Shown in pieces: positions 45,307 through 54,124 of a stretch of DNA of 64,000 nt. Position 1 is the first letter of the stretch; the number at the start of each line of letters is the position of its first letter. This DNA comes from Verrucomicrobiales bacterium. GTDB taxonomy: Bacteria; Verrucomicrobiota; Verrucomicrobiia; Verrucomicrobiales; DEV007. The DNA is taken from the NCBI GenBank assembly GCA_029213195.1, contig JARGNI010000015.1, forward strand, positions 1-64,000. The letters run 5' to 3'. A model generated the notes under the pieces. The model saw nothing but the letters and a program-made list of their open reading frames with translations, did not search any database and had not been told where the DNA came from. The position numbers and the translations under genes were made by a program.

Positions 45307-46503
45307 TCAACGACGACGACGACCGGGAGGGCGTTTCCGGCGAAGCGGAGCGGCAGGTTTGTCGTCGAGGAGGGCCGTGTAGTTGTAGTCGAACCCGTCG
45401 ATCTTCCGACGCTCGATCTTCTGATCCACGTAGTGCTCAACTGCGGCGGCGTTCTCCAGTTCGTCGGCGGTCAGGATGGTGAAGGCATCTCCCTCCTGCT
45501 GGGCGCGACCGGTTCGACCGATTCGGTGGACGTAATCCTCAGGATTCTCGGGAACTCGGTAGTTGATGACGTGGGTCACACCGGAAATGTCGAGTCCGCG
45601 TGCCGCAATGTCGGTTGCGACAATGATGTTGAAGGTCCCATCGCGAAATCCCTGCAGTGCCTTGGTGCGGTCACTCTGTCGAATATCCGAGTGAAGGGCG
45701 GTCGGCTTCGTGCCTTCGATCTTCTGGATCTGCGCGAGGAGCGTGTCCGCTTCTTTCTTCGTTCTCGTGAAAATCATCATGCTGTCGAAGCCAGTTTGCT
45801 CGACGAGCTTGAGAAGGAGCTCGTCCCGCTGATCCATTCCGACCGGGTAGAAGGCATGGGAGACGGTTTCGGCAGGAGAGCGGCGTTCCCCGATTTCGAC
45901 TTCGACGGGATCCTTCAAGGCCCAGTTGGCCAGCGTCTGGATCGCTCCCGGCATGGTCGCGGAGAAAAAGAGCGTCTTTCGATGGCTCGGGCATCGATCG
46001 ATGATGCGCTTCACATCGGGGAGGAAACCCATATCGAGCATGCGATCGACCTCGTCGAGAACGAGATACTCGATCGAACTGAGATCGATGTTCCCTTTCT
46101 CCATGTGATCGAGAAGTCGACCTGGCGTGGCGATGATGACATCGGCCTGATTCTCCAGCGCTTCGATCTGGTGACCGTATCCGACCCCTCCGTGGAGCAG
46201 CATCACGTTGAGCGGCTTGTAGAAGGAAAAGAGGTTCATCTGCTCTTCGACCTGGGCGGCGAGCTCGCGGGTCGGTTCGAGGACGAGACACTGGGGTCGG
46301 TCCGACGGTCCGATTTTGGAAATGATGGGGAGAGAGAAGGCCGCTGTCTTTCCCGTTCCCGTTTGAGAGGCTCCGACGATGTCTTTCCCCTCGAGGGCAA
46401 CGGGGATGGCCTGGGCCTGGATCGGCGTCGGCTCTTCGTAGCCGGCTTTTTTCACCGCCCGCAGCACCGGTCCTGTAAGTCCTAGATCTTCAAAAGAAGG
46501 CAT
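45307..46503 (-). CDS. DEAD-box RNA helicase, RhlE-like
   Basis: A 398-aa ATP-dependent RNA helicase. Q motif: FEDLGLTGPVLRAVKKAGYEEPTPIQ. Motif I: ASQTGTGKT. Motif II reads DEVD instead of DEAD. Motif III: SAT. RNA-binding motifs: VLEPTRELA, ATPGRLLDHM. Motif V: VATDIAARGLDI. Motif VI: HRIGRTGR. The C-terminal tail is basic (RRKRPPGRRRR). RhlE-group helicases help ribosome assembly and RNA turnover, notably in cold. The ATG at 46503 precedes PSFEDLGL; the 9 extra upstream residues are unlikely. Confidence 0.94.
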   Translation of the reverse strand: MPSFEDLGLTGPVLRAVKKAGYEEPTPIQAQAIPVALEGKDIVGASQTGTGKTAAFSLPIISKIGPSDRPQCLVLEPTRELAAQVEEQMNLFSFYKPLNVMLLHGGVGYGHQIEALENQADVIIATPGRLLDHMEKGNIDLSSIEYLVLDEVDRMLDMGFLPDVKRIIDRCPSHRKTLFFSATMPGAIQTLANWALKDPVEVEIGERRSPAETVSHAFYPVGMDQRDELLLKLVEQTGFDSMMIFTRTKKEADTLLAQIQKIEGTKPTALHSDIRQSDRTKALQGFRDGTFNIIVATDIAARGLDISGVTHVINYRVPENPEDYVHRIGRTGRAQQEGDAFTILTADELENAAAVEHYVDQKIERRKIDGFDYNYTALLDDKPAAPLRRKRPPGRRRR

Positions 46504-46597
46504 TCGGGACAAAGGAGGCGAAGAATGCACCTTTCAAGAACAATTTGGATTAGTTTTCTCCTCACTCCTGCGAGGAACGAATCCAAAACCTCTCCCA

Positions 46598-47059
46598 TCA
46601 CTTCTTCTTTTTCTTCGTGGAGAAGTATTGATCGAGAGTGAGCTTTCCTCCTCCTCCGACAGCAAGCCCGAGTAAAATGAGAAGATAGAGAATCAAGGTT
46701 TGTGGAGAAAGAGCTTTCGAAATTTCCAGGGGAAGAAACAGGGCGCAGCCGATGAGGAGGAAGCCAATGAGTCCGTTCAACCGGGTGAAAAAGCCGAAGG
46801 TGATGCCGAGAAACGCAATACACAGGAAAAGAATCGAGACGACAGCAATCGCTCCGGGAAAAGGAAGCCCGAGGCTGTCGATCGACTGGACGAGAGACCA
46901 CTCCGCATTCTCCCAGAGATAGAGCCGGACGAGGTTGAGCTGATCGATCAGCTGGTAATAGAGAAAGGTAAGAGCCGCGAGGAGACGGATCACGAGAAGC
47001 CCCAGATCGGCGCTGTGTGGTTTGGCAGATTCGTCTTCGGGAAGAGGCTGAAATGGCAT
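46598..47059 (-). CDS. DoxX family membrane protein
   Basis: A 153-aa protein with four membrane helices (about 18-37, 58-78, 82-104, 112-132) and a DoxX layout: LGLLVIRLLAALTFLYYQLI, a loop with LPFPGAIAVVSILFLCIAFLGI, RLNGLIGFLLIGCALF and LYLLILLGLAVGGGGKLTLDQYF. It ends in a lysine run (STKKKKK). DoxX members form redox-linked membrane complexes in some bacteria; the role here is unknown. The longer frame to 47113 lacks a membrane-protein start, so the ATG at 47059 is used. It may be co-transcribed with the helicase gene (94 bp gap). Confidence 0.75.
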   Translation of the reverse strand: MPFQPLPEDESAKPHSADLGLLVIRLLAALTFLYYQLIDQLNLVRLYLWENAEWSLVQSIDSLGLPFPGAIAVVSILFLCIAFLGITFGFFTRLNGLIGFLLIGCALFLPLEISKALSPQTLILYLLILLGLAVGGGGKLTLDQYFSTKKKKK

Positions 47060-47137
47060 AGTCGCTCGGGAATCGATCACGACTAGAAAGCACGCTTGGG
47101 AAGCACTATGCAATACAAAACGTGTTTTACCGGTTTG

Positions 47138-47380
47138 TTAGTTTCGCAGGTAGGTAAAGATCGTCTTGCGATCCGCCGGAGAGAAATTGCCGCGATAGAG
47201 ATGGACGGAACCAAAGTAGGAGTTCTTTCTTGCGGCGACGGGTTTGGGCACGTTGAGAAACCCGAAGTCGTATCCGTTCAAGGGAAGTCTCCCCTTCGCG
47301 ATACTGTTGACGAGCCCACTCGCCTTGAAGGACCCATCGGGGAGGCGGGCGAAGATCTGTTGTTTCCCCTTTTTCCCATC
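47138..47380 (-). pseudogene. C-terminal end of LamG-like domain beyond the in-frame TAG
   Basis: After the TAG at 47381-47383, the same frame continues for 80 sense codons to TAA at 47138. The translation (DGKKGKQQIFARLPDGSF, later FGFLNVPKPV and SYFGSVHLYRGNFSP then ADRKTIFTYLRN) is the expected end of a LamG/concanavalin-like domain. A single base change from TAC or TAT to TAG would explain it. It would be lost unless the stop is read through. Confidence 0.82.
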
Positions 47381-49219
47381 CTAGTGCAGGATGACATCGA
47401 CTTCGCGATTCGGAGGGATCGGAAGTTGGCAGGAGCTCTTGTTCTTCCCCTGCTCGCTGATGAGCATGAGCTTCCCGTTGAAGTGAGAGAAACGGAAATG
47501 GATCGGTCCCTTTTCTCCCTTGAGAAGAAACCTTCCGAGGTGACCTCCCATTTTCTGGTCGACCCGGATCGTCATCGCGAGGGCAAGCTGGTCGGCAATG
47601 AGGACTTCGTTCTGAACCACGGAGGAAGAAACCCCAACTTGCGTTCCAAAGGGAAATCGGATTCGATCCTTTCCTCCGGGACCCCGGATCAAATGCGGGC
47701 TGCGGTCCTGATTCGGTCGGGCGATGAGAAGGTGCTCCGGTGCCGCCGTCGAAACCCGGTTCTGGATGGCTCCAATGGGTTGGCCGGGCTGGGAGAGTCG
47801 CTTCCCGTTTGGGTCGAGTATGCCTCCGGCCAGCGGATACGAGGCGATCAGACGCGAGGCGAATGGAGGGTTCTCGGTTCCCTCGGGAGCGATCCGGGTG
47901 TTGGAGAGCAGCGGAGCCTTTTTCTCGATTTTCGGGGGCGGTGCGGAAGGGCGAGCCTTGTTGGGCTGCGATTTCGCCTTGGGTTGGGGGGGATCGGCTT
48001 TGGGTGGGTTCTCCGCAATTTTCTGCGGCGTGAGGGGAGTCGTTTTTTCCTTGCCGGAAAGCGATGCGATCACGATGCCTCCGATGACGGCCCCAGCGAC
48101 CACTCCAGCGATCAGGAGCTTCCGTGTGATCGGAGTTCGGTGAACGGGTTCGTAGCGCCGGGTCGATTCGGAACGCCCGGGAAGGGAGTTGGTGTAGAGT
48201 TGCGGTCCGGTTGCGATGCGTCGTTTGAAAGCCTTCGAGGTGGAGGCCGGATTTTTCTCCACGGGCTTGGTATGAAGCGGGCGAGCGACCTGGTGTTGGG
48301 TCGTTTCAAGGGTGACCTGTTTCTGAGTCAGCGGCGAAGCAGCAGCGACGGGGACGGCGATGGGAGTCTTCTCATGGGGTGGTTCTTCCTTGGCTTGTTC
48401 CTGAGCGCTTGAGAACGCTTCACGAGCCGCCATCGCGTTCGCGGGACGATCCTCCGTTTTCCTTGAGATCAGACTCATGACCCAGGCAGTGATGGCAGTG
48501 GGCAGGTCCGGTCTGAGTTCCGCGAGGGGAATGACCTTGTGCGAGAGATGATTCGTCATCGTCTCAGCTACGGAATCGCCCGAGAAGGGAGGGGTCTGGG
48601 TCAGGGCGAAGTAGTAGACGCAACCGAGCGAGTAGAGGTCGGTTCGCTGATCGAGAGGTTTCACCTCGACCTGTTCGGGAGCGATGTAGTCGATCGAACC
48701 GAGAAAGGATCCGCTCTGATCGAGCGTCTGGAGCGAAGGTTGCTGGCTGAATTTGGCGAGACCAAAATCGAGGAGCTTGACCTGGAATCGCCCCGAGGGC
48801 TGCCAGGTCATCATGATGTTGCTCGGCTTGATATCCCGGTGGAGGAGATTCATCTCCGAGGCACTGATCAGGGGATCGAGCGTTTGATCGACCAACTCGG
48901 CGAAATCTTCCTCGGAAAAGGCCTGGCGTTCGACCACCGCTTTGAGCGTATCGCCGACGACCAGTTCGAAGACGACATAGGGACCCTCTTCGTCCTCCGC
49001 AAATTCGTAGATTGAGACGACGTTGGGATGCTGAAACTGGGCGAGGGCTCGAGCCTCCTTTTCCAGCGAGGTCGTTACTGGTTCGTTCAGCTTGGTGTCC
49101 TCGAGAGGGAGGAGGCGTTTGATCGCCACGTCACGCTTGAGTCGGATGTCGAAGGCTTTGTAGACCGCTCCGACTCCTCCTCGACCAATTCGGCCCTTAA
49201 TTTCATAACGATCTGCCAT
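47381..49219 (-). CDS. Transmembrane Ser/Thr protein kinase with truncated LamG-like ectodomain
   Basis: A 612-aa receptor kinase. The kinase domain (1-285) has [40 protein letters not shown] and the region [15 protein letters not shown]. One membrane helix (about 366-387, [19 protein letters not shown]) follows a basic/Ser/Pro-rich linker. The outer part begins with Pro/Lys-rich sequence, then the first half of a LamG-like lectin fold ([36 protein letters not shown]). It stops at TAG in mid-domain; the rest lies in the same frame downstream. The ATG at 49219 is used. No sigma factor lies next to this kinase. Confidence 0.88.
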   Translation of the reverse strand: MADRYEIKGRIGRGGVGAVYKAFDIRLKRDVAIKRLLPLEDTKLNEPVTTSLEKEARALAQFQHPNVVSIYEFAEDEEGPYVVFELVVGDTLKAVVERQAFSEEDFAELVDQTLDPLISASEMNLLHRDIKPSNIMMTWQPSGRFQVKLLDFGLAKFSQQPSLQTLDQSGSFLGSIDYIAPEQVEVKPLDQRTDLYSLGCVYYFALTQTPPFSGDSVAETMTNHLSHKVIPLAELRPDLPTAITAWVMSLISRKTEDRPANAMAAREAFSSAQEQAKEEPPHEKTPIAVPVAAASPLTQKQVTLETTQHQVARPLHTKPVEKNPASTSKAFKRRIATGPQLYTNSLPGRSESTRRYEPVHRTPITRKLLIAGVVAGAVIGGIVIASLSGKEKTTPLTPQKIAENPPKADPPQPKAKSQPNKARPSAPPPKIEKKAPLLSNTRIAPEGTENPPFASRLIASYPLAGGILDPNGKRLSQPGQPIGAIQNRVSTAAPEHLLIARPNQDRSPHLIRGPGGKDRIRFPFGTQVGVSSSVVQNEVLIADQLALAMTIRVDQKMGGHLGRFLLKGEKGPIHFRFSHFNGKLMLISEQGKNKSSCQLPIPPNREVDVILH

Positions 49220-49348
49220 GGAATTCCCTGCATTAAGATAATGCATGAATCATAATTATCAAAATTTTCGTCATTTCGAGATTCTCGAATTCCCGTAGGA
49301 TCGTTTTGCCTAGATCGGGGGTGAGGGCTAGGATGGCCGAAATCAGGA

Positions 49349-50623
49349 ATGAAGAATCGATTCTACGAGGAGTTTGATGCGGAGCGACGCGAGAGCCGAC
49401 CAGGAGTTGTGCCCGGCGACTATCGCAGTCCTTTCCAGGTCGATCGCGATCGCATCATTCACACCTCGGCGTTCCGTCGTCTTCAGAACAAGACGCAGGT
49501 CTTCTTTTCCGGGGAATATGATTTCTACCGAACCCGGCTGACTCACTCCATCGAGGTCGCCCAGATCGGGCGAAGCATTTGTCATCGGCTCAATCAGACC
49601 TCTTCCCTGCTCGAAGAAGCTTTCTGGATCGATCCGGACCTGGTGGAAGCTGCCTGCCTCGCGCACGACATCGGACATCCCCCATTCGGTCATACCGGCG
49701 AGCGAACTCTCCATCGACTCATGAGACCCTACGGGGGATTCGAAGGGAATGCCCAGACTCTGCGTATCCTTGCGACGATTCTTTTCGGTCCGGATCGGGG
49801 GATGAATCCTACTCGGGCACTTCTCGATGGGGTGTTGAAATACAAGACTCTGTTTGGCGAAGTCCAAGGCCAGAAGAATCACTTTCTCTATCGGGAGCAG
49901 GGGGAGATCCTCCGTTTTGTCACGGCAAACCAGGAGTTTCCTACCGAATTCCCTCCTGGAAAAATACGGAACGGATTTCGGTCGGTGGAGTGCCAGGTCA
50001 TGGACTGGGCAGACGATACGGCCTACTCCCTGAATGATATCGCCGATGGGATTCAGGCAGGATTCATCACCGGTGAGAATCTCGAGAAGTGGGCGGAGGA
50101 AGAAGAGCTCACCGAGACCGAGTCCGGTTGGATCCACAAGCTTCACGAAGCGATCCGGCGTGGACGGGTCGAATCCACGGTGGGGAAAAAGATCGGCCGG
50201 TTTATTGCTGCCGTCAGCCTGAAGGAAAGGGGCGGCTTCCTGTCCTCAGAGACGAATCGCCATCGCTACGATATCGAGATCGACTCCGAAGTCCTCGAAG
50301 AGTGTGACCTCTACAAGCGGGTTTCTCTAGGCCTCGTGTTTCGAAGTCGGCAACTCCAACAACTCGACCGGAAATCCGATTTCATCCTCGAGCGACTCTT
50401 CGACGTCTTTGCCGAGCAATACATTGCTTCGGAAGCTCCGCCGCAGGGGCGATTTCAGCTCCTGTCCGACGAGGAGGAAGCGCTCGTCTTCCAGCAGCCG
50501 GACGAAGCCGGGCGTGCCCGCGTCATCTGCGATGTTCTGGCCAAGATGACCGACGGGATCGCCAGCCGGACCTACAAGCGCCTGTTCGACCCGGATTTCG
50601 GGTCCATCAACGACCTCATCTGA
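49349..50623 (+). CDS. dgt: Deoxyguanosinetriphosphate triphosphohydrolase-like HD protein
   Basis: A 424-aa HD-domain enzyme splitting dNTPs to deoxynucleoside and triphosphate. N-terminal motif VDRDRIIHTSAFRRLQNKTQVF is typical of Dgt. HD residues are in RLTHSIEVAQIGRSI and AACLAHDIGHPPFGHTGE. The regulatory half carries KYKTLFG and VMDWADDTAYSLNDI. The length falls in the shorter class (type 2/3), which often needs a dNTP activator. The next gene is convergent. A hairpin GATCCGA/TCGGATC follows the stop codon. Confidence 0.93.
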   Translation: MKNRFYEEFDAERRESRPGVVPGDYRSPFQVDRDRIIHTSAFRRLQNKTQVFFSGEYDFYRTRLTHSIEVAQIGRSICHRLNQTSSLLEEAFWIDPDLVEAACLAHDIGHPPFGHTGERTLHRLMRPYGGFEGNAQTLRILATILFGPDRGMNPTRALLDGVLKYKTLFGEVQGQKNHFLYREQGEILRFVTANQEFPTEFPPGKIRNGFRSVECQVMDWADDTAYSLNDIADGIQAGFITGENLEKWAEEEELTETESGWIHKLHEAIRRGRVESTVGKKIGRFIAAVSLKERGGFLSSETNRHRYDIEIDSEVLEECDLYKRVSLGLVFRSRQLQQLDRKSDFILERLFDVFAEQYIASEAPPQGRFQLLSDEEEALVFQQPDEAGRARVICDVLAKMTDGIASRTYKRLFDPDFGSINDLI

Positions 50624-50638
50624 TCCGAAAATCGGATC
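50622..50638 (+). terminator. Weak hairpin at the end of dgt
   Basis: GATCCGA (50622-50628) pairs with TCGGATC (50632-50638), loop AAA, right at the dgt stop codon. No T run follows, so this is a weak candidate. Confidence 0.3.
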
Positions 50639-50655
50639 GTCGAGAAGCTCGTGGT

Positions 50656-51552
50656 CTACTCCTTTGGTGCCCCTGCAGCAGGAGCCGCTTTTGCTTTTTC
50701 CGCGGCTTTTCCAGGTCCCTTGGCCTTGGGCGCTGCCTTCTTTTTCGGTGGGTGGACATCGGGTGCGTCGGCAGGGACAGGAGTCTGGTCGGGGGAGGTG
50801 ATCTTGGTGGAAGGAAGTCGCTTCAAGGCAATGTTGCGAATCTCGACTCGCATTGCCGGGCCTTTGTGAATCTGGAAAGCAAGGACTCCGGCAAGGTCGC
50901 GCTCGTCTTCGTGGTGATCATAGACATCGACGGTCTGGACTCCGTTGACCTCGTGAACGATGTGATTGCCCTGGGCGGTGATCTTGTAGGTGTTCCAGTC
51001 TGCGGTGACGAATTCCGGCTCCATCGGAAGATCTCCTACCTGCTTGGCCTTCCCCTCCGGTGTGATGACGGCTTTCATGCCGCGCTTGCAGAGGATGCCA
51101 CGGCCCTTCTCGTCGTAGAGCATTCCGTTGGCCCAGATGGCGGGGTGCATGTCGCACTGGTATCCGCTGACGACGTAGTCGCCGAGATCGGGTCGCACTT
51201 CGGCTCGGTATTGAATTCCCGAATTGTTGCCGTCGCTGATCAATTTCAACTCGGCGGTCAGTTCGAAATTTTCGAGCGGCGCTCCCTCCCAGATCAGGAA
51301 TTGATTGTAGGGTAGGGGAGCCTCTTCCGTTGTCGTCCCGACAATGACCCCATTCTCGACTTTCCAGTTGTCCGGGTTCCCTTTCCAACCTGTGAGATCC
51401 TTGCCGTTGAAGAGGATTTCGAAACCGGGCTGAGCAGAGATCGTCACTTGAGAAGCGTCCTCCGTATCCTTTTCGTTGGCCGGGGGCTCGGAACAGCTGG
51501 AGAGAAAGAAAGAGGTGCCGGCGAGAGCGAAACAGGGGATCAGGATTTTCAT
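50656..51552 (-). CDS. DUF1080 lipoprotein (3-keto-disaccharide hydrolase-like)
   Basis: A 298-aa lipoprotein (signal FALAGTSFFLSSC; lipobox LSSC). The DUF1080 beta-sandwich (about 45-245) begins FEILFNGKDLTGWKGNPDNW and includes NFELTAELKLISDGNNSGIQYRAE, YQCDM, DWNTYKITAQGNHI and VNGVQTVDVYD. The family is abundant in PVC bacteria, and some members act on 3-keto-sugar glycosides; whether this one does is unknown. The C-terminal ~45 residues are Lys/Ala/Pro-rich (KKKAAPKAKG, EKAKAAPAAG), which is unusual for a lipoprotein and may bind anionic material. Confidence 0.88.
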   Translation of the reverse strand: MKILIPCFALAGTSFFLSSCSEPPANEKDTEDASQVTISAQPGFEILFNGKDLTGWKGNPDNWKVENGVIVGTTTEEAPLPYNQFLIWEGAPLENFELTAELKLISDGNNSGIQYRAEVRPDLGDYVVSGYQCDMHPAIWANGMLYDEKGRGILCKRGMKAVITPEGKAKQVGDLPMEPEFVTADWNTYKITAQGNHIVHEVNGVQTVDVYDHHEDERDLAGVLAFQIHKGPAMRVEIRNIALKRLPSTKITSPDQTPVPADAPDVHPPKKKAAPKAKGPGKAAEKAKAAPAAGAPKE

Positions 51553-51621
51553 GGGGGCGATAGGTATCACACTCCTGCCCGGGGAACGAGAAGAAAGAGC
51601 AGGGAGAGGGCCGGCGACGAA

Positions 51622-51653
51622 AAAACCCGATCCGGATGACCGAATCGGGTTTT
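51622..51653 (-). terminator. Rho-independent terminator downstream of the pseudopilin gene
   Basis: AAAACCCGAT (51622-51631) and ATCGGGTTTT (51644-51653) pair perfectly around a 12-nt loop. On the minus strand the stem is followed by TTTCGTCG, giving a T-rich end. It lies 31 bp after the pseudopilin stop codon. Confidence 0.75.
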
Positions 51654-51683
51654 CGCGTTGGGGTTATAAAGAGGGAGAGAAGA

Positions 51684-52385
<702 letters not shown>

Positions 52386-52418
52386 GGGATTTTCCTTTCG
52401 GTTATAAGTATGATGTAT

Positions 52419-52437
52419 CCTCAGATCCGACCTGAGG
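52419..52437. promoter_or_regulatory. Inverted repeat in pseudopilin promoter region
   Basis: CCTCAG (52419-52424) and CTGAGG (52432-52437) flank a 7-nt spacer, 34 bp before the pseudopilin start. Its position fits an operator or leader hairpin; the role is inferred. Confidence 0.3.
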
Positions 52438-52569
52438 ACGTATGTAATGCTGGAAATGACATAGTAAATACGCCACCTCCATCATGAGAATGGCATTTTT
52501 CGTTTCTGGAAACAAGGAAAAACATGAATTTGCAGGGAGCAAAATCCTCCCGATCCTACGACTCCGCCC

Positions 52570-53403
52570 ATGACCTCGCCGATCCCGATTGAAGACGAAT
52601 TCGAAGACATCATCGCGAAAACCATGCGCGGTCGTCACATTTCTGAAGGTGACCTGCAGAGCAAGACCGGGGTCAGTTCCGACATCCTCCAGCGTCTCTG
52701 TCGTGGAGAATTCTGCGACGAGCCGGCCCTTCTCGCCGTTGCCAAGGCGCTCGACCTCGATCCCCAGGCTCTCACCATGTCGGCTTCGAAAGTCTGGCGA
52801 CCCCGGTCCGTGACGCTCGAGGGGCTGGCAATGACGAACACGCCCTATCGCGACATGCGAGTGAACGCCTTTTTGATCTGGGATCCGGAGTCGAAAAAAG
52901 GTGCAGCCTTCGATACCGGAACGGACAGTAGTGTCCTCACGGAGCAGGCTCGCGAGAAAGGGGTCGCGATCGAAGCCGTTTATTTGACCCATACCCACAA
53001 CGATCATATCGCAGATCTCGATCGACTGACCCAGGACTGGGGAGGGGTTCCCGTCTATGCCAACGAAGCAGAGCCATGGCCTGGTGCGACCGTGTTCTCC
53101 GAAGGTGACTCTTTTACGATCGGGTCCCTCTCGATGACCACGAAGACCACATCGGGTCACTCGGTAGGAGGCACGACATACGTGATCGAAGGGCTCGAGC
53201 GACCCGTGGCTGTGGTGGGGGATGCGATGTTCGCCGGATCGATGGGCGGAGGCATGGTTTCTTTCGCCGATGCCTGGAAAAACAATCGGGAGAAAATTCT
53301 CCGCTTGCCGGATGAAACGATTCTCTGTCCCGGCCATGGACCCTTGACCTCCGTAGGCGAAGAGAAGAACAACAATCCCTTCTTTGCGCAGGAATTCCGA
53401 TGA
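52570..53403 (+). CDS. Helix-turn-helix fused to metallo-beta-lactamase fold hydrolase
   Basis: A 277-aa protein. Residues about 8-65 look like an XRE/Cro helix-turn-helix (GRHISEGDLQSKTGVSSDILQRLCRGEF, then ALLAVAKALDLDPQAL). The MBL domain follows (about 75-277): LTHTHNDHIADLDRL (metal motif), TSGHSVGGTTY, VVGDAMFAGS and CPGHGPLTSVGEEKNN. These are the glyoxalase II-like hydrolase signatures, so it could act on a thioester. The HTH may sense or bind DNA; this fusion is uncommon. Its stop overlaps the start of maf by 4 nt, so both are one operon. Confidence 0.83.
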   Translation: MTSPIPIEDEFEDIIAKTMRGRHISEGDLQSKTGVSSDILQRLCRGEFCDEPALLAVAKALDLDPQALTMSASKVWRPRSVTLEGLAMTNTPYRDMRVNAFLIWDPESKKGAAFDTGTDSSVLTEQAREKGVAIEAVYLTHTHNDHIADLDRLTQDWGGVPVYANEAEPWPGATVFSEGDSFTIGSLSMTTKTTSGHSVGGTTYVIEGLERPVAVVGDAMFAGSMGGGMVSFADAWKNNREKILRLPDETILCPGHGPLTSVGEEKNNNPFFAQEFR

Positions 53404-54023
53404 GCGATTCCCTACCTGCACTCATCCTCGCTTCGGGTTCTCCGCGTCGCAAAGATCTCCTCGAAGAGGCCGGTTACTCATTTCGGGTGGTGCCTCCGGA
53501 GATCGAGGAAATCGAAGACGGGACGATTCCGATCCGGGTTCTCACGGCGAAAAATGCCTCTCTCAAGGCCGAAGCCGTGGCTGCGAAATTTCCCGATGCG
53601 GTCATCCTCGCCGCGGACACTCTCGTTCTGCTGGGCGAGCGGGTATTGAGCAAGCCGGCCGATCGCGAAGAAGCGAGGGAAATGCTCGCTTCTCTAAACG
53701 GAAAATCTCACCAGGTTTTCACGGCGGTGAGTCTCGTGCAGCGGGCGAAGGACAAGTCGCGATCTTTGACGGTCGCCACCGATGTTCATTTCAAGACGCT
53801 CACGGAAATCGAGCGAGATGCCTACCACGAGCGGATCGATCCGATGGACAAGGCGGGGGCCTATGCTGCTCAGGAGCATGGACGCATGATCATCGATCGT
53901 CTCGAAGGATCGATGAGCAACGTGATCGGTCTGCCCATGGATGAGGTGGCGGAAGCGCTCGAGAAGGATTTTGGGATCGTGCTGAGAGGGGAAAAAACAG
54001 GGAATGATGTAGGGCTCGTTTGA
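53400..54023 (+). CDS. maf: Maf family nucleotide pyrophosphatase
   Basis: A 207-aa house-cleaning enzyme hydrolysing modified or canonical nucleoside triphosphates (dTTP, UTP or m7GTP types). N-terminal motif LILASGSPRRKDLL, then AADTLV with a metal ligand, and YHERIDPMDKAGAYAAQEHG with the conserved Lys/Gln. The C-terminal part SNVIGLPMDEV is typical. The ATGA overlap with the HTH-MBL gene indicates translation coupling. Length is normal for the family. The C-terminal extension (GEKTGNDVGLV) is short. Confidence 0.93.
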   Translation: MSDSLPALILASGSPRRKDLLEEAGYSFRVVPPEIEEIEDGTIPIRVLTAKNASLKAEAVAAKFPDAVILAADTLVLLGERVLSKPADREEAREMLASLNGKSHQVFTAVSLVQRAKDKSRSLTVATDVHFKTLTEIERDAYHERIDPMDKAGAYAAQEHGRMIIDRLEGSMSNVIGLPMDEVAEALEKDFGIVLRGEKTGNDVGLV

Positions 54024-54124
54024 AATGACGAAGGACCCAAATACCCAAGACCGAGGGAAGGACGAACTCCGAATGAGAAACCCCGAAAGGAAGATGGGTA
54101 GGTTCAGTTCTCCGCCTGGCTTGT

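Noticed and set aside
45307-46503. DEVD in place of DEAD as a sign of lost helicase activity
   Set aside because: Val for Ala keeps the two acidic residues that coordinate Mg-ATP, so activity is expected.
47096-48412. 438-codon plus-strand frame
   Set aside because: Antisense to the second kinase and rich in Arg/Gly/Ser without domains.
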